In this document: positions 34,730-42,876 of the stretch, piece by piece | How positions within the stretch are numbered: the first letter of the stretch is position 1 | Layout: the number at the start of each line of letters is the position of its first letter | DNA from: Prevotella sp. oral taxon 299 str. F0039 | GTDB taxonomy: Bacteria; Bacteroidota; Bacteroidia; Bacteroidales; Bacteroidaceae | NCBI RefSeq assembly: GCF_000163055.2 | Contig: NC_022111.1 | Span: 434,001 to 498,000 of the forward strand | Length of the DNA stretch: 64,000 nucleotides | Direction: 5' to 3' | Translations under genes and position numbers: made by a program | The notes under the pieces: model-generated | What the model saw: the letters and a program-made list of their open reading frames with translations, nothing else | What the model was told of the DNA's origin: nothing | Database searches by the model: none

Positions 34730-36721
34730 ATGAAATATAAGAATATAGTAAAGAACTTGAGATATTTAGAACTTTTATCTCATTCTTTCCCCACAATAGC
34801 CGAAGCAAGTACCGAGATCATTAATTTGCAAGCAATCTTAAACCTTCCCAAAGGTACAGAACACTTCCTTGCAGACATTCACGGAGAGCATGAAGCATTT
34901 CAACATATACTGAAGAATGCCTCTGGAAATATTAAAAGAAAGGTGAATGAGCTTTTTGGAAATACTCTTAGAGAAAGCGAAAAGAAAGATCTTTGTACGC
35001 TTATTTATTATCCTGGAGAGAAATTAGAGCTAGTAAAGCTTGAAGAAAAAGACCTTAAAGATTGGTATCATATCACTCTTCACCGTCTAGTTGCTGTGTG
35101 TAAAGAGGTTTCGAGCAAATATACACGTTCTAAAGTGCGCAAATCATTACCCAAAGACTTTAGTTATATTATTCAAGAATTATTGCATGAACGCACAGAA
35201 GATGCAGATAAAACTGCTTATATCAATGTAATTATTGATACAATTATTACAACTGGCAGAGCAGATGATTTCATTGTTGCTTTGGCTAATGTTATTCAGC
35301 GACTAATTATTGATCAATTACACTTGTTAGGCGATATTTATGATAGAGGACCTGGAGCGCATATCATCATGGACACCCTTGTAAATTATCATCGATGGGA
35401 TATTCAATGGGGAAATCATGATATGTTATGGATGGGTGCTTGTGCAGGAAATAAAGCGTGTATCTGTAATGTTATTCGTTTATCGTTGCGCTATGCCAAC
35501 TTAATTACTTTGGAAGAGGGATACGGAATCAATTTAGTTCCCCTAGCAACCTTTGCAATGGAAACTTATGGTGACGATCCTTGTCTTGAGTTTATTCCAA
35601 AATTATCAGGTGGAGCGAAAGATATTGATGAGAAAACTCATCGTTTAGCAGCAATGATGCACAAAGCAATTGCAATTATTCAGTTTAAAGAAGAGGCTTC
35701 TATCATAGAAAGACATCCAGAATGGAATATGAATGATAGGGCATTATTTAATAATATTGACTATAAGAAAGGTGAGATTACTATTGATGGAGTGGCTTAT
35801 CCATTGAAGAGCAATATGTTTCCAACAATAGATACCAAGCATCCTAACAAGCTGACAGAGGAAGAAGAGCTATTAATGAGTAAGTTGGTGCACTCTTTTC
35901 TCATCAGTGAAAAACTACAAAAGCACATTCGTTTGTTGCTTCAACATGGTAGTATGTATGCCGTTTATAACAACAATTTATTGTTCCATGCATCACTCCC
36001 TTTGAATGATGATGGCTCTTTAAAAGAGGTTGAGGTGCTTCCTGGTCAATATTATAAAGGAAAAGAGCTGATGGAAACAATCGAAATGCTTGTTCGTACA
36101 GCTTTCCAAGCAGATGCAGATACAGAAGAAAAGACCAATGCAATAGATTATTTCTTATATTTATGGTGTGGACCTAATAGTCCTTTATTTGATAAATCTA
36201 AGATGGCAACATTCGAAAGATATTTTATTGAAGATAAAAAAACGCATAAAGAAGAGAAAGGAAACTATTTCAAGTTGCGTGAATCGGAAGAGATTATCGA
36301 CCAAATATTGAGAGAGTTTGACGTAGAAGGAGAGAACGCTCACATCATAAATGGTCATGTTCCTGTTCATGTTGCCAATGGAGAGAACCCTATTAAGGCA
36401 AATGGTAAGTTGATGGTGATAGATGGAGGCTTCTCACAAGCATATCATAAAGAAACAGGTATCGCTGGTTATACCTTGGTTTATCATAGTAGAAGCTTTG
36501 CTCTTGTTCAACACGAGCCATTCTCTAGTGCGCAAGATGCGATTGAAAGAGGATTAGATATTAAGAGTACTACACAGATTGTAGAAACTATTTCGAATCG
36601 AATATTAGTGGCAGACACAGATAAAGGTAAAGAGTTGAATAAGCAAATTGCTGACTTAAAAGAACTTCTCTATGCATATAGCCATGGATTATTGAAAGAG
36701 AAAGACAGCAATAAGATATAA
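34730..36721 (+). CDS. fbp: Fructose-1,6-bisphosphatase class III
   Basis: A 663-residue class III FBPase that removes the 1-phosphate in gluconeogenesis. The metallophosphatase-type motifs are DIHGEHEAF (49-57), GDIYDRGPG (201-209) and GNHDMLW (228-234), with a later NGHVPVH (about 542-548). Length is right for this class, which is typical of Firmicutes and Bacteroidota. It is separated from the upstream gene by only 7 nt. Confidence 0.96.
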   Translation: MKYKNIVKNLRYLELLSHSFPTIAEASTEIINLQAILNLPKGTEHFLADIHGEHEAFQHILKNASGNIKRKVNELFGNTLRESEKKDLCTLIYYPGEKLELVKLEEKDLKDWYHITLHRLVAVCKEVSSKYTRSKVRKSLPKDFSYIIQELLHERTEDADKTAYINVIIDTIITTGRADDFIVALANVIQRLIIDQLHLLGDIYDRGPGAHIIMDTLVNYHRWDIQWGNHDMLWMGACAGNKACICNVIRLSLRYANLITLEEGYGINLVPLATFAMETYGDDPCLEFIPKLSGGAKDIDEKTHRLAAMMHKAIAIIQFKEEASIIERHPEWNMNDRALFNNIDYKKGEITIDGVAYPLKSNMFPTIDTKHPNKLTEEEELLMSKLVHSFLISEKLQKHIRLLLQHGSMYAVYNNNLLFHASLPLNDDGSLKEVEVLPGQYYKGKELMETIEMLVRTAFQADADTEEKTNAIDYFLYLWCGPNSPLFDKSKMATFERYFIEDKKTHKEEKGNYFKLRESEEIIDQILREFDVEGENAHIINGHVPVHVANGENPIKANGKLMVIDGGFSQAYHKETGIAGYTLVYHSRSFALVQHEPFSSAQDAIERGLDIKSTTQIVETISNRILVADTDKGKELNKQIADLKELLYAYSHGLLKEKDSNKI

Positions 36722-36748
36722 GTAAAGTTCCATTTATTTGTAAATGCT

Positions 36749-38017
36749 ATGAGTAATAAAAAGAAAGTTTTATCTTTATTCTCATGTGGAGGTGGGATGG
36801 ATATTGGTTTTGAAGGAGGATTTACTATACCGAAGTGTTGTCTTAATACCGATATTCATCCTGATTGGATTTCAAAAGAAGATGAAAAATATTATTATTT
36901 AAAGGAAACTGATTTTGAAACGATATTCGCTAATGATATAAACCCATATGCCAAAAGAACTTGGGTAGATTATTTTAATAGAAAACGAAAGCAAGATATT
37001 TCTGAGATTTATATCTTAGATAGTATTGTTGATATTGTGAAGAAATATAGAAACGGAGAAATTTCTATATTACCTATTAATGTGGATATTGTTACAGGTG
37101 GTTTTCCTTGTCAAGATTTTAGTGTTGCAGGAAAGCGAAAGGGATTCATGTCTTCTGTTTCACATAATGGAGAGAAAGTTGATGATAATATTCCAACAGA
37201 TGAAAATCGAGGAAAACTTTACATTTGGATGAAAGAAATAATTGAAATCACTCAGCCAAAAGTATTTATTGCTGAAAATGTAAAAGGGCTTTCAAATTTA
37301 GGAGAAGTAAAAGATATAATACAAAAAGATTTCTCTGGTTCTTCAAAAAAGGAATATATTGTATTAACACCACAAATCTTGCACGCTGGTAGGTATGGAG
37401 TTCCACAGAATAGAGAAAGAATTATTTTTATAGGTTTTAGAAAAGATGCGCTTACTGAAGAGGCTTTAGAAATGTTAAAGGAAAGTGTGCCTTTTGATGA
37501 GGTTTCTCCTTATCCAGCTCCCACTCATTATATTGAGAGTGATATAGTTGATCTTTATTACGAGACTTCTTCTTTATTGAAGCCTTATGTTCCGTGTGGT
37601 AAAGTTCTTTGTGATTTAGTAGAACCAGATAATTCTACAGATTTATCTCAAATGAGTTTCTCTAAGGCTAAATATCTAGAAAAGTTACAGGGAAATACAG
37701 AAGTTAAGTTGCATAGATTGGCACCAACTATTAGATCTGAACATCATGGTAATATTGAATTTAGGAGGTTATCAAAAGACCATGGTTCTACTAATAATGA
37801 ATTTATGCTTCCAGAAAGAAGATTAACTTTAAGAGAATGTGCAAGAATACAAACTTTTCCAGATGATTATAGTTTTGTTTTAAAAGAAAATAATAAATTA
37901 AAAGTTAGTCCGTCTGCGGGATATAAGATTGTAGGGAATGCTGTTCCTCCCTTACTAGCTTATCATATAGCTAGTAAGATTAGAAAGAATTGGAGTTTTT
38001 ATTTTGGAGAAGATTAA
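36749..38017 (+). CDS. DNA (cytosine-5) methyltransferase
   Basis: A 422-residue m5C methyltransferase with motifs in order: I LSLFSCGGGMDIG (8-20), IV GGFPCQDFS (117-125, catalytic C121), VI ENV (176-178), VIII QNRERIIF (220-227) and X GNAVPP (396-401). The target recognition region lies about 240-340. It starts 27 nt after fbp and ends facing a restriction endonuclease remnant, overlapping its stop by 4 nt. It was therefore part of a type II restriction-modification system. Base composition appears more AT-rich than fbp, suggesting acquisition. Confidence 0.95.
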   Translation: MSNKKKVLSLFSCGGGMDIGFEGGFTIPKCCLNTDIHPDWISKEDEKYYYLKETDFETIFANDINPYAKRTWVDYFNRKRKQDISEIYILDSIVDIVKKYRNGEISILPINVDIVTGGFPCQDFSVAGKRKGFMSSVSHNGEKVDDNIPTDENRGKLYIWMKEIIEITQPKVFIAENVKGLSNLGEVKDIIQKDFSGSSKKEYIVLTPQILHAGRYGVPQNRERIIFIGFRKDALTEEALEMLKESVPFDEVSPYPAPTHYIESDIVDLYYETSSLLKPYVPCGKVLCDLVEPDNSTDLSQMSFSKAKYLEKLQGNTEVKLHRLAPTIRSEHHGNIEFRRLSKDHGSTNNEFMLPERRLTLRECARIQTFPDDYSFVLKENNKLKVSPSAGYKIVGNAVPPLLAYHIASKIRKNWSFYFGED

Positions 38018-38885
38018 TCAATAATGTTCTTTCTTAATATTGAAATATAATCTTTTATAGATTCTGGGCTAGTCTCTATTTTCTCTAAAAGTAAAAGAGA
38101 ATATTTCCTGATCACATTATTAAACCATTTCTCTTTGGTTTTCTTTTCTCTAGAGATGATATCAAACCATTCTTCACATAATGTGTGTTGCCAATCTAAT
38201 AATATTTTATCTTTCCGAAGATTTTCCTCTGTATCAATTTTATATTGCAACATTCCTCTATTCACTTTTCGGTGTAATACATTCCACTTTTTCATTGTAT
38301 TAAAACCAACTTGAGGTCTCGGGCTTCTATCGGGAAAAGGGAGTTTATCAGTGATACAATTTCTATAGAGACTACAAGCAACATCAATTTGAGAAGAATT
38401 ATGTTTAATGAAAATGGTCCATTCATCACTAACAACCTGTTGAACACTTGAGCCAGGTATCGTATCTTGTTTTGTTGATTTTATCTCAATTGAGTGGAAT
38501 CTATCTTCTTTTGATCCTGATATTTTTATATATAGATCTGGATTAACATACATTCTTTTTTAATATTCGAAATATTCCTTTTTTGTTCCTCAGAAAGTTC
38601 GTTAGGTAAAAGGACTTCTGAGATATATAGGTGCTTAAAGTCTTCTATATTATATAGATGACTCTTTCCATCTATAGATAAATCTAAGGTATCTATAGAT
38701 TTTTGAGTCGGAAGATGATTATTTTTAGTAATTATTTTTTTTAAGAAAATCTTTATTTCCTCATCTATATTTGCTTCTTCTGATTGAAACTTTATATATT
38801 GTAAATCTTGAGATTCTTTTAAAAGTAATTCTAAGTGATAAAAGTAGAAGTATAAAAAATAGTAGTTGGCTCTATATGTATTAGT
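38014..38885 (-). pseudogene. Type II restriction endonuclease, frameshifted and lacking a start
   Basis: Two overlapping frames on the minus strand read as one broken gene. The downstream frame (38553-38014, 179 codons) begins right at a nuclease core: NPDLYIK (4-10) and IEIKS (22-26), the PD-(D/E)XK pair, with nothing before it. The upstream frame (38885-38526) is open for 119 residues, reads as normal protein (ending SEEQKRNISNIKKE) and overlaps the downstream frame; a one-base slip within the A6 run at 38556-38561 joins them. The upstream frame has no ATG, GTG or TTG start. It faces the cytosine methyltransferase, so it is the partner nuclease, probably inactive. A sequencing error in the homopolymer could explain the frameshift but not the missing start. 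Confidence 0.75.
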
Positions 38886-38897
38886 TTATGTTTTCAA

Positions 38898-38905
38898 CAA
38901 AGGTA
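38898..38905 (-). promoter_or_regulatory. -7 box upstream of restriction gene remnant
   Basis: TACCTTTG on the minus strand, 13 nt before the start of the upstream open frame. It suggests a promoter placed for the restriction gene, leaving almost no leader. Confidence 0.5.
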
Positions 38906-38931
38906 ATTAATATTTGTTTAACTATAAAATT

Positions 38932-38976
38932 TATGATTATTATATATAGTTCATGGAACTATATATAATAATCATA
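38932..38976. repeat. Perfect 21-bp inverted repeat with 3-nt centre
   Basis: Arms 38932-38952 and 38956-38975/76 are exact reverse complements (TATGATTATTATATATAGTTC as one arm, given here as 21 nt in two parts: TATGATTATTA and TATATAGTTC), centre ATG. It lies just upstream of the promoter box of the restriction gene. It could be an operator, an extrusion-prone cruciform or an old insertion scar. Confidence 0.85.
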
Positions 38977-39269
38977 GTTTCTATATTTTTTTATTTGATC
39001 AAAAATACAATGTAGGAAGAATAAAAAAGAATTACATTGACTTTATATTATAATTGTATATGTTTTATCATGTAATAGTATTGATTTTGCGACTTAATTG
39101 TAGGTCTTCTAGCTAGGAGAAACAATGAACACTAGAGTATATCGAATATACTATTAAGATAAAAGAAGGAATAAATGTTGATAAAATAAAAAAATAGAGT
39201 TGATGTTATTGAATTTATATTGCAAATAAATAAGCAATAATATTATACATCTTTTGGCTTTATTTACTA

Positions 39270-39316
39270 AAGGAAAAAGAAAAGCCACACCATATATAAA
39301 AACAATGGTGTGGCTT
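39270..39316 (-). terminator. Terminator of lipoprotein operon
   Basis: A perfect 12-bp stem (39282-39293 with 39305-39316, 11-nt loop) is followed on the minus strand by a T-rich tract (39281 down to 39270). It ends the transcript containing the 50-residue ORF and the lipoprotein. Confidence 0.88.
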
Positions 39317-39368
39317 AAATAAGGGTTTTATATTATAACTATATAAATATTACTATATAATTATTTTT

Positions 39369-39521
39369 TTACCAGACAGAGTCATCATTATTTTCAGCTG
39401 GGTCTTCAGTCTCATTTTTTAAGTCCTCAAACACTAAAGGGGCACTTAAACTTCCAAGCATTATCTTATCAAAAATCTGATAGGTACTCATGGTAGGTTT
39501 AATATATAATTTCTTTTTCAT
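39369..39521 (-). CDS. Small 50-residue protein after lipoprotein gene
   Basis: A short frame starts 14 nt after the lipoprotein stop on the same strand and ends just before the operon terminator. It encodes 50 residues beginning MKKKLYIKPTM and ending in an acidic tail with EDPAENNDDSVW. The KKxYIKPx start is shared, to my knowledge, by many small unannotated Bacteroidales peptides found near surface or secretion genes. There is no signal peptide or membrane segment. Cotranscription with the lipoprotein is likely. Function unknown; the clear start, position and conserved-looking N-terminus argue that it is real. Confidence 0.65.
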   Translation of the reverse strand: MKKKLYIKPTMSTYQIFDKIMLGSLSAPLVFEDLKNETEDPAENNDDSVW

Positions 39522-39535
39522 ATATTTTCGTTCTA

Positions 39536-41779
39536 TTATTTTGTTTGTGGTTTATTTGTAAATAGTCTCACAAATGCAGAATACTTCGTAACTATAGGGT
39601 ATTCTGAATTGTGTGCATTTTGACCAAGCTTATAACGTGGAGATTCACATAAATCACCAAGGTTGTCAGTTCTACTATATTCATCTAAATTGAAGTAGAG
39701 TGGCAATCGTGTGTTTGTACTTTTTGCAGGTAATTTGTTCTCTGTATTTGCTTCTGTGTTGCTCCAATAAATAGCTCCATATCCAAAGTTTTGCGCTGTT
39801 CCTTGACGATCATTCTCATTATAAGATGATTTAAGTGCAAAACCATACATAGGTAAAGAACGTTGGAACTCGTCTTCTAATGGCTTTAGGTCATCTCTTC
39901 CAGTTTCCATCCAATATCTATCATCTTGAATATCATAAGGAGTTAAGATAAAGTTAGGACCTAAATAACGTTGTGTTAATTGCATATGAGCATCTGTATC
40001 TGGTGTTCCATCCATACTAACATAATCTATACGGATAACACTTTTATGGTCGTCATTTGTTATTTGAGGATAGTCTGCAGGATTAAAAGAAGAACCATAA
40101 GCTTTATCCGTGTAATTTTGTCCGTAAGTAGCCCCATCTTTATACCAACAATAACCCATTCTTGGTTCTGCACGGAAACGATTTAACCATGCATCGTCTC
40201 TGAGTTCTCCCATCAATTTAGGATATTTTGCCATTGTAACAATATGTTGATAGAATTTACTTAAAAGGTTTGAAGAACTAACTCTATTACTTCCATATTG
40301 TGCAAAACGCATTGTTTTACCATTAAAGTCTCCAGGAGTTATAGCTGTCCATCTCTCTAAATAACCCGTACCAGCAAAACGTGCAAAGATTGTTTGCCAT
40401 TCCATACGTGTAGGAATGTGATAACCTTCAGGAACTTCTAATGTTCCCATATCTTTTGGAGAGAATTGTTTTGCTTCTTCTAAGTCATTACTAAATCCAC
40501 CTGTTGCAGTACAGTTTGCTGGTGCAACAAAGTTAAGAGGTCCCCAATTATAGAGCGCTTTTCCTTTTGCAGGATAAGTATGACCATTAACGTAATTTGC
40601 TTTAGAACCATAAACAGGAAGCATTGCCATTTGAGGAGCATTCTCTTCATCTGTCTTAGAGTGTAATAAGAATTGTGCTTTCTGTATTTCTAAGTTAGGA
40701 TAGTCTTGTTTTAGTTTATTACCCTTTAAAGCTTCTTTAGGTATAAACCAAACCCAATAAGTGCTAGGGTCTGCTTGGTTATTTGCTAAATGCACATCCT
40801 CGTTATTCTCAAATTTATATTTAGTATAATTCAATTCAACGTTCGCTGTTCTATCTTCTTTATCTACCCACATAGCTTTTACTAACTCTTTGTAGGCTTT
40901 ATCATATTCTTTCTCACCAGCTTTTGCCTCTTCAACTGTAGCTGGAGCTTGATATTTAAGATCGAAATAACGCGCAAGGTCAAGAACAAAAGAGCCACTT
41001 GTACTACCTGAAGTAATGAAAGTGAAACCATTATACTTTAATTTATAATTTGTGGCATTGGTGATATTAAGGCGGATAATACTTCCCATTGGCTTAAGTA
41101 CAGCAGGTTTCTCAGCTGTAAATACGTAATTTCCATCAGCATTTTTATCTGCTCTTAATTTTCTCCACAAGAAAGCATAAGGAATATCTAGCTCTACTTT
41201 TTCAGATTGTCCAGCAGTTACTTTTGCAAAAGGTTTGTCTATTTGCACAGCATAACCTTCGTCGTTAAGCCTAAAATCTTTATAATGTCCTTGATCTCTA
41301 TATTTAGAATTTGGAGTAGCATTGTCAGCTATAATTCCCATCATGTACCATTCTTCATTTGCAACTGCAGGAAGTTGTGCTGCATACTTTGGATAATTTA
41401 GTCTTATATCCTTCTTTAAAGTAAGATTAAATTTTTGTCCTTGAGCAATAACAAGGCTTTTTCCGTCTACAACTCTAAAACTTAAAGGTGCAGAAGAGAA
41501 TGTTCTTTCTTTTGTATTATAAAAAACACAATGAACAGTAACACGTTCTTTTCCTTCAAGATTTAATTTAGGTGCTGCAGATTCTGTTACATCAAAGCTT
41601 AAAGAACGTGTATTTGCTTTTGTTGTTTCATCCTGAATTACAGAAAAGTTTAATTCTGCAGAAATCGTTTGTGGTTTTTCATTTTCCACAAGCGCATTTG
41701 TTACCAGCTTTTCGTCGGCACTACAAGCCACCAAAAGCACTGAAGTGAACATAAAAATTAGTCGTTTTACAATCTTCAT
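39536..41779 (-). CDS. Fimbrillin-like surface lipoprotein
   Basis: A 747-residue protein with a lipoprotein signal: basic start, hydrophobic core and lipobox LVAC (16-19, lipidated C19). The N-terminal half (about 40-260) is beta-rich and resembles Mfa/fimbrillin-type proteins, including TTKANTRSLSFDV and an IIRLNITNATNYKL strand. The C-terminal half includes a GYHIPTRMEWQTIFARF segment (about 449-465) as seen in Bacteroidota surface lipoproteins with a formylglycine-type or C-type-lectin-like fold. It is likely exported to the outer surface as a fimbrial tip or adhesin-like protein, but this is inferred. A 50-residue ORF follows. Confidence 0.7.
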   Translation of the reverse strand: MKIVKRLIFMFTSVLLVACSADEKLVTNALVENEKPQTISAELNFSVIQDETTKANTRSLSFDVTESAAPKLNLEGKERVTVHCVFYNTKERTFSSAPLSFRVVDGKSLVIAQGQKFNLTLKKDIRLNYPKYAAQLPAVANEEWYMMGIIADNATPNSKYRDQGHYKDFRLNDEGYAVQIDKPFAKVTAGQSEKVELDIPYAFLWRKLRADKNADGNYVFTAEKPAVLKPMGSIIRLNITNATNYKLKYNGFTFITSGSTSGSFVLDLARYFDLKYQAPATVEEAKAGEKEYDKAYKELVKAMWVDKEDRTANVELNYTKYKFENNEDVHLANNQADPSTYWVWFIPKEALKGNKLKQDYPNLEIQKAQFLLHSKTDEENAPQMAMLPVYGSKANYVNGHTYPAKGKALYNWGPLNFVAPANCTATGGFSNDLEEAKQFSPKDMGTLEVPEGYHIPTRMEWQTIFARFAGTGYLERWTAITPGDFNGKTMRFAQYGSNRVSSSNLLSKFYQHIVTMAKYPKLMGELRDDAWLNRFRAEPRMGYCWYKDGATYGQNYTDKAYGSSFNPADYPQITNDDHKSVIRIDYVSMDGTPDTDAHMQLTQRYLGPNFILTPYDIQDDRYWMETGRDDLKPLEDEFQRSLPMYGFALKSSYNENDRQGTAQNFGYGAIYWSNTEANTENKLPAKSTNTRLPLYFNLDEYSRTDNLGDLCESPRYKLGQNAHNSEYPIVTKYSAFVRLFTNKPQTK

Positions 41780-42237
41780 AATTATTTTTTTTATGATTTA
41801 ATTATTTTTTATTATTCTAAATATGATATTTTCTTTACAATCAAGAGGCATTTTTTATAAAATGTCAATCCTTATTTTAGGCATACTCTCTTATGTCTAA
41901 ACAAATAACATGTCTTCAGAAATTGCAACTAAAAAGGTATTTATAAAATATAATCTTTTGATTACAAAGATATAAATTATATTATATAAATAATAGATGT
42001 GGGAATATATTGTTATTTTTTTTAATTGTTTTTATGTATTATTATTTTGTTGCTTTCAAGAAAAAACAAAAATTAATATTTATTTTCTTATGAATGTGTA
42101 ATGTTAAACATTGAAGGAATAAAAAGGAAAAGTTTTTTATATTTTTCGTACGGCCATTTATTTCACTCTCATTTTTTTCTTTGTCTATTAATATAATAAT
42201 TGAATCTTTGAAGTTTTGACAGGAATTAAGACATAAT
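41780..42237. other. Intergenic region upstream of lipoprotein
   Basis: About 460 nt of AT-rich DNA with a promoter box at 41965-41972 and a long 5' leader of about 185 nt. A 69-codon frame on the minus strand at 42042-42251 runs into the ferritin terminator and is not convincing. Confidence 0.6.
41965..41972 (-). promoter_or_regulatory. -7 box of lipoprotein promoter
   Basis: TATCTTTG on the minus strand, about 185 nt upstream of the lipoprotein start. The long leader could carry regulation, but no specific structure is evident. Confidence 0.5.
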
Positions 42238-42284
42238 AAAAATAGTCTCACAAAATAAAGGATAAGTTTTGTGAGACTATTTTT
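42238..42284 (-). terminator. Terminator after ferritin gene
   Basis: An 18-bp perfect stem (42238-42255 with 42267-42284) and an 11-nt loop. T-rich flanks on both strands allow bidirectional action; here it ends the ferritin transcript 25 nt after the stop. Confidence 0.9.
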
Positions 42285-42309
42285 TTACTGATATAGGTAT
42301 CTTTTACAT

Positions 42310-42825
42310 TTATTTAGTAAGAGGAGAAGCCTCTGTATAAGTTCTAGAACCAAGTTCTTTGTCGATCATATACAAGCCATAGCCATTGTCATGAATCATC
42401 TTAATATTGTCGATAATGGTTTGAACATTTTCTTCTTCTTCTACTTGCTCATCTATAAACCATTGTAGCATACTTTGAGTTGCATAGTCATTTTCTTGTG
42501 TAGTAAGTGCAAATAACTTGTTAATCATTTCTGTTACTTTTTGTTCATGATGTAATGTGCTTTCGAAAATATTTAAGATAGAATTCCATTCTGTAGGCAC
42601 AGAATCAATAGGCTTAAGGGATACTTTACCATTTCGTGAGATAACATAGTTGAAAAGAATCTTTGCGTGGTCTTGTTCTTCTTTGAATTGAACTTCAAAC
42701 CATTTACCCATACCTGGTTGTCCAATTGTATGACAATGTGCTGCCATTGATAAATAAAGATAAGCCGACCACATTTCTGCATTGATCTGAGCATTTAATG
42801 CTTCTTCGATGTTCTTTTTTAGCAT
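42310..42825 (-). CDS. ftnA: Bacterial ferritin
   Basis: A 171-residue ferritin that oxidises and stores iron in a 24-subunit shell. The ferroxidase residues E17, E50 and H53 (QFKEEQDHAK, about 46-55) are present, with later Glu in DEQVEEEENV (about 129-138). The four-helix length is right and there is no heme-binding Met site of the bacterioferritin type visible. It ends in a strong terminator, indicating a single-gene unit. It may be responsive to iron or oxidative stress but no operator is evident. Confidence 0.95.
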   Translation of the reverse strand: MLKKNIEEALNAQINAEMWSAYLYLSMAAHCHTIGQPGMGKWFEVQFKEEQDHAKILFNYVISRNGKVSLKPIDSVPTEWNSILNIFESTLHHEQKVTEMINKLFALTTQENDYATQSMLQWFIDEQVEEEENVQTIIDNIKMIHDNGYGLYMIDKELGSRTYTEASPLTK

Positions 42826-42876
42826 AATATTTCAGTGAATTAAAGTTGTTTAAAATGTTTATTATGTTTAATTATT

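Larger units (their letters stand above)
38886..39368. other. AT-rich intergenic region with palindrome and promoter box
   Basis: About 480 nt between the restriction gene remnant and the small ORF at 39369. It holds a TACCTTTG box (38898-38905, minus), a 45-nt near-perfect palindrome (38932-38976), a minor AGTATAT inverted repeat around 39136-39152, and the terminator at 39282-39316. No coding frame is convincing. Confidence 0.7.

Noticed and set aside
42042..42251. 69-codon ORF on the minus strand
   Set aside because: Its beginning overlaps the strong terminator after ferritin, composition is low complexity, and no family or ribosome site is seen.
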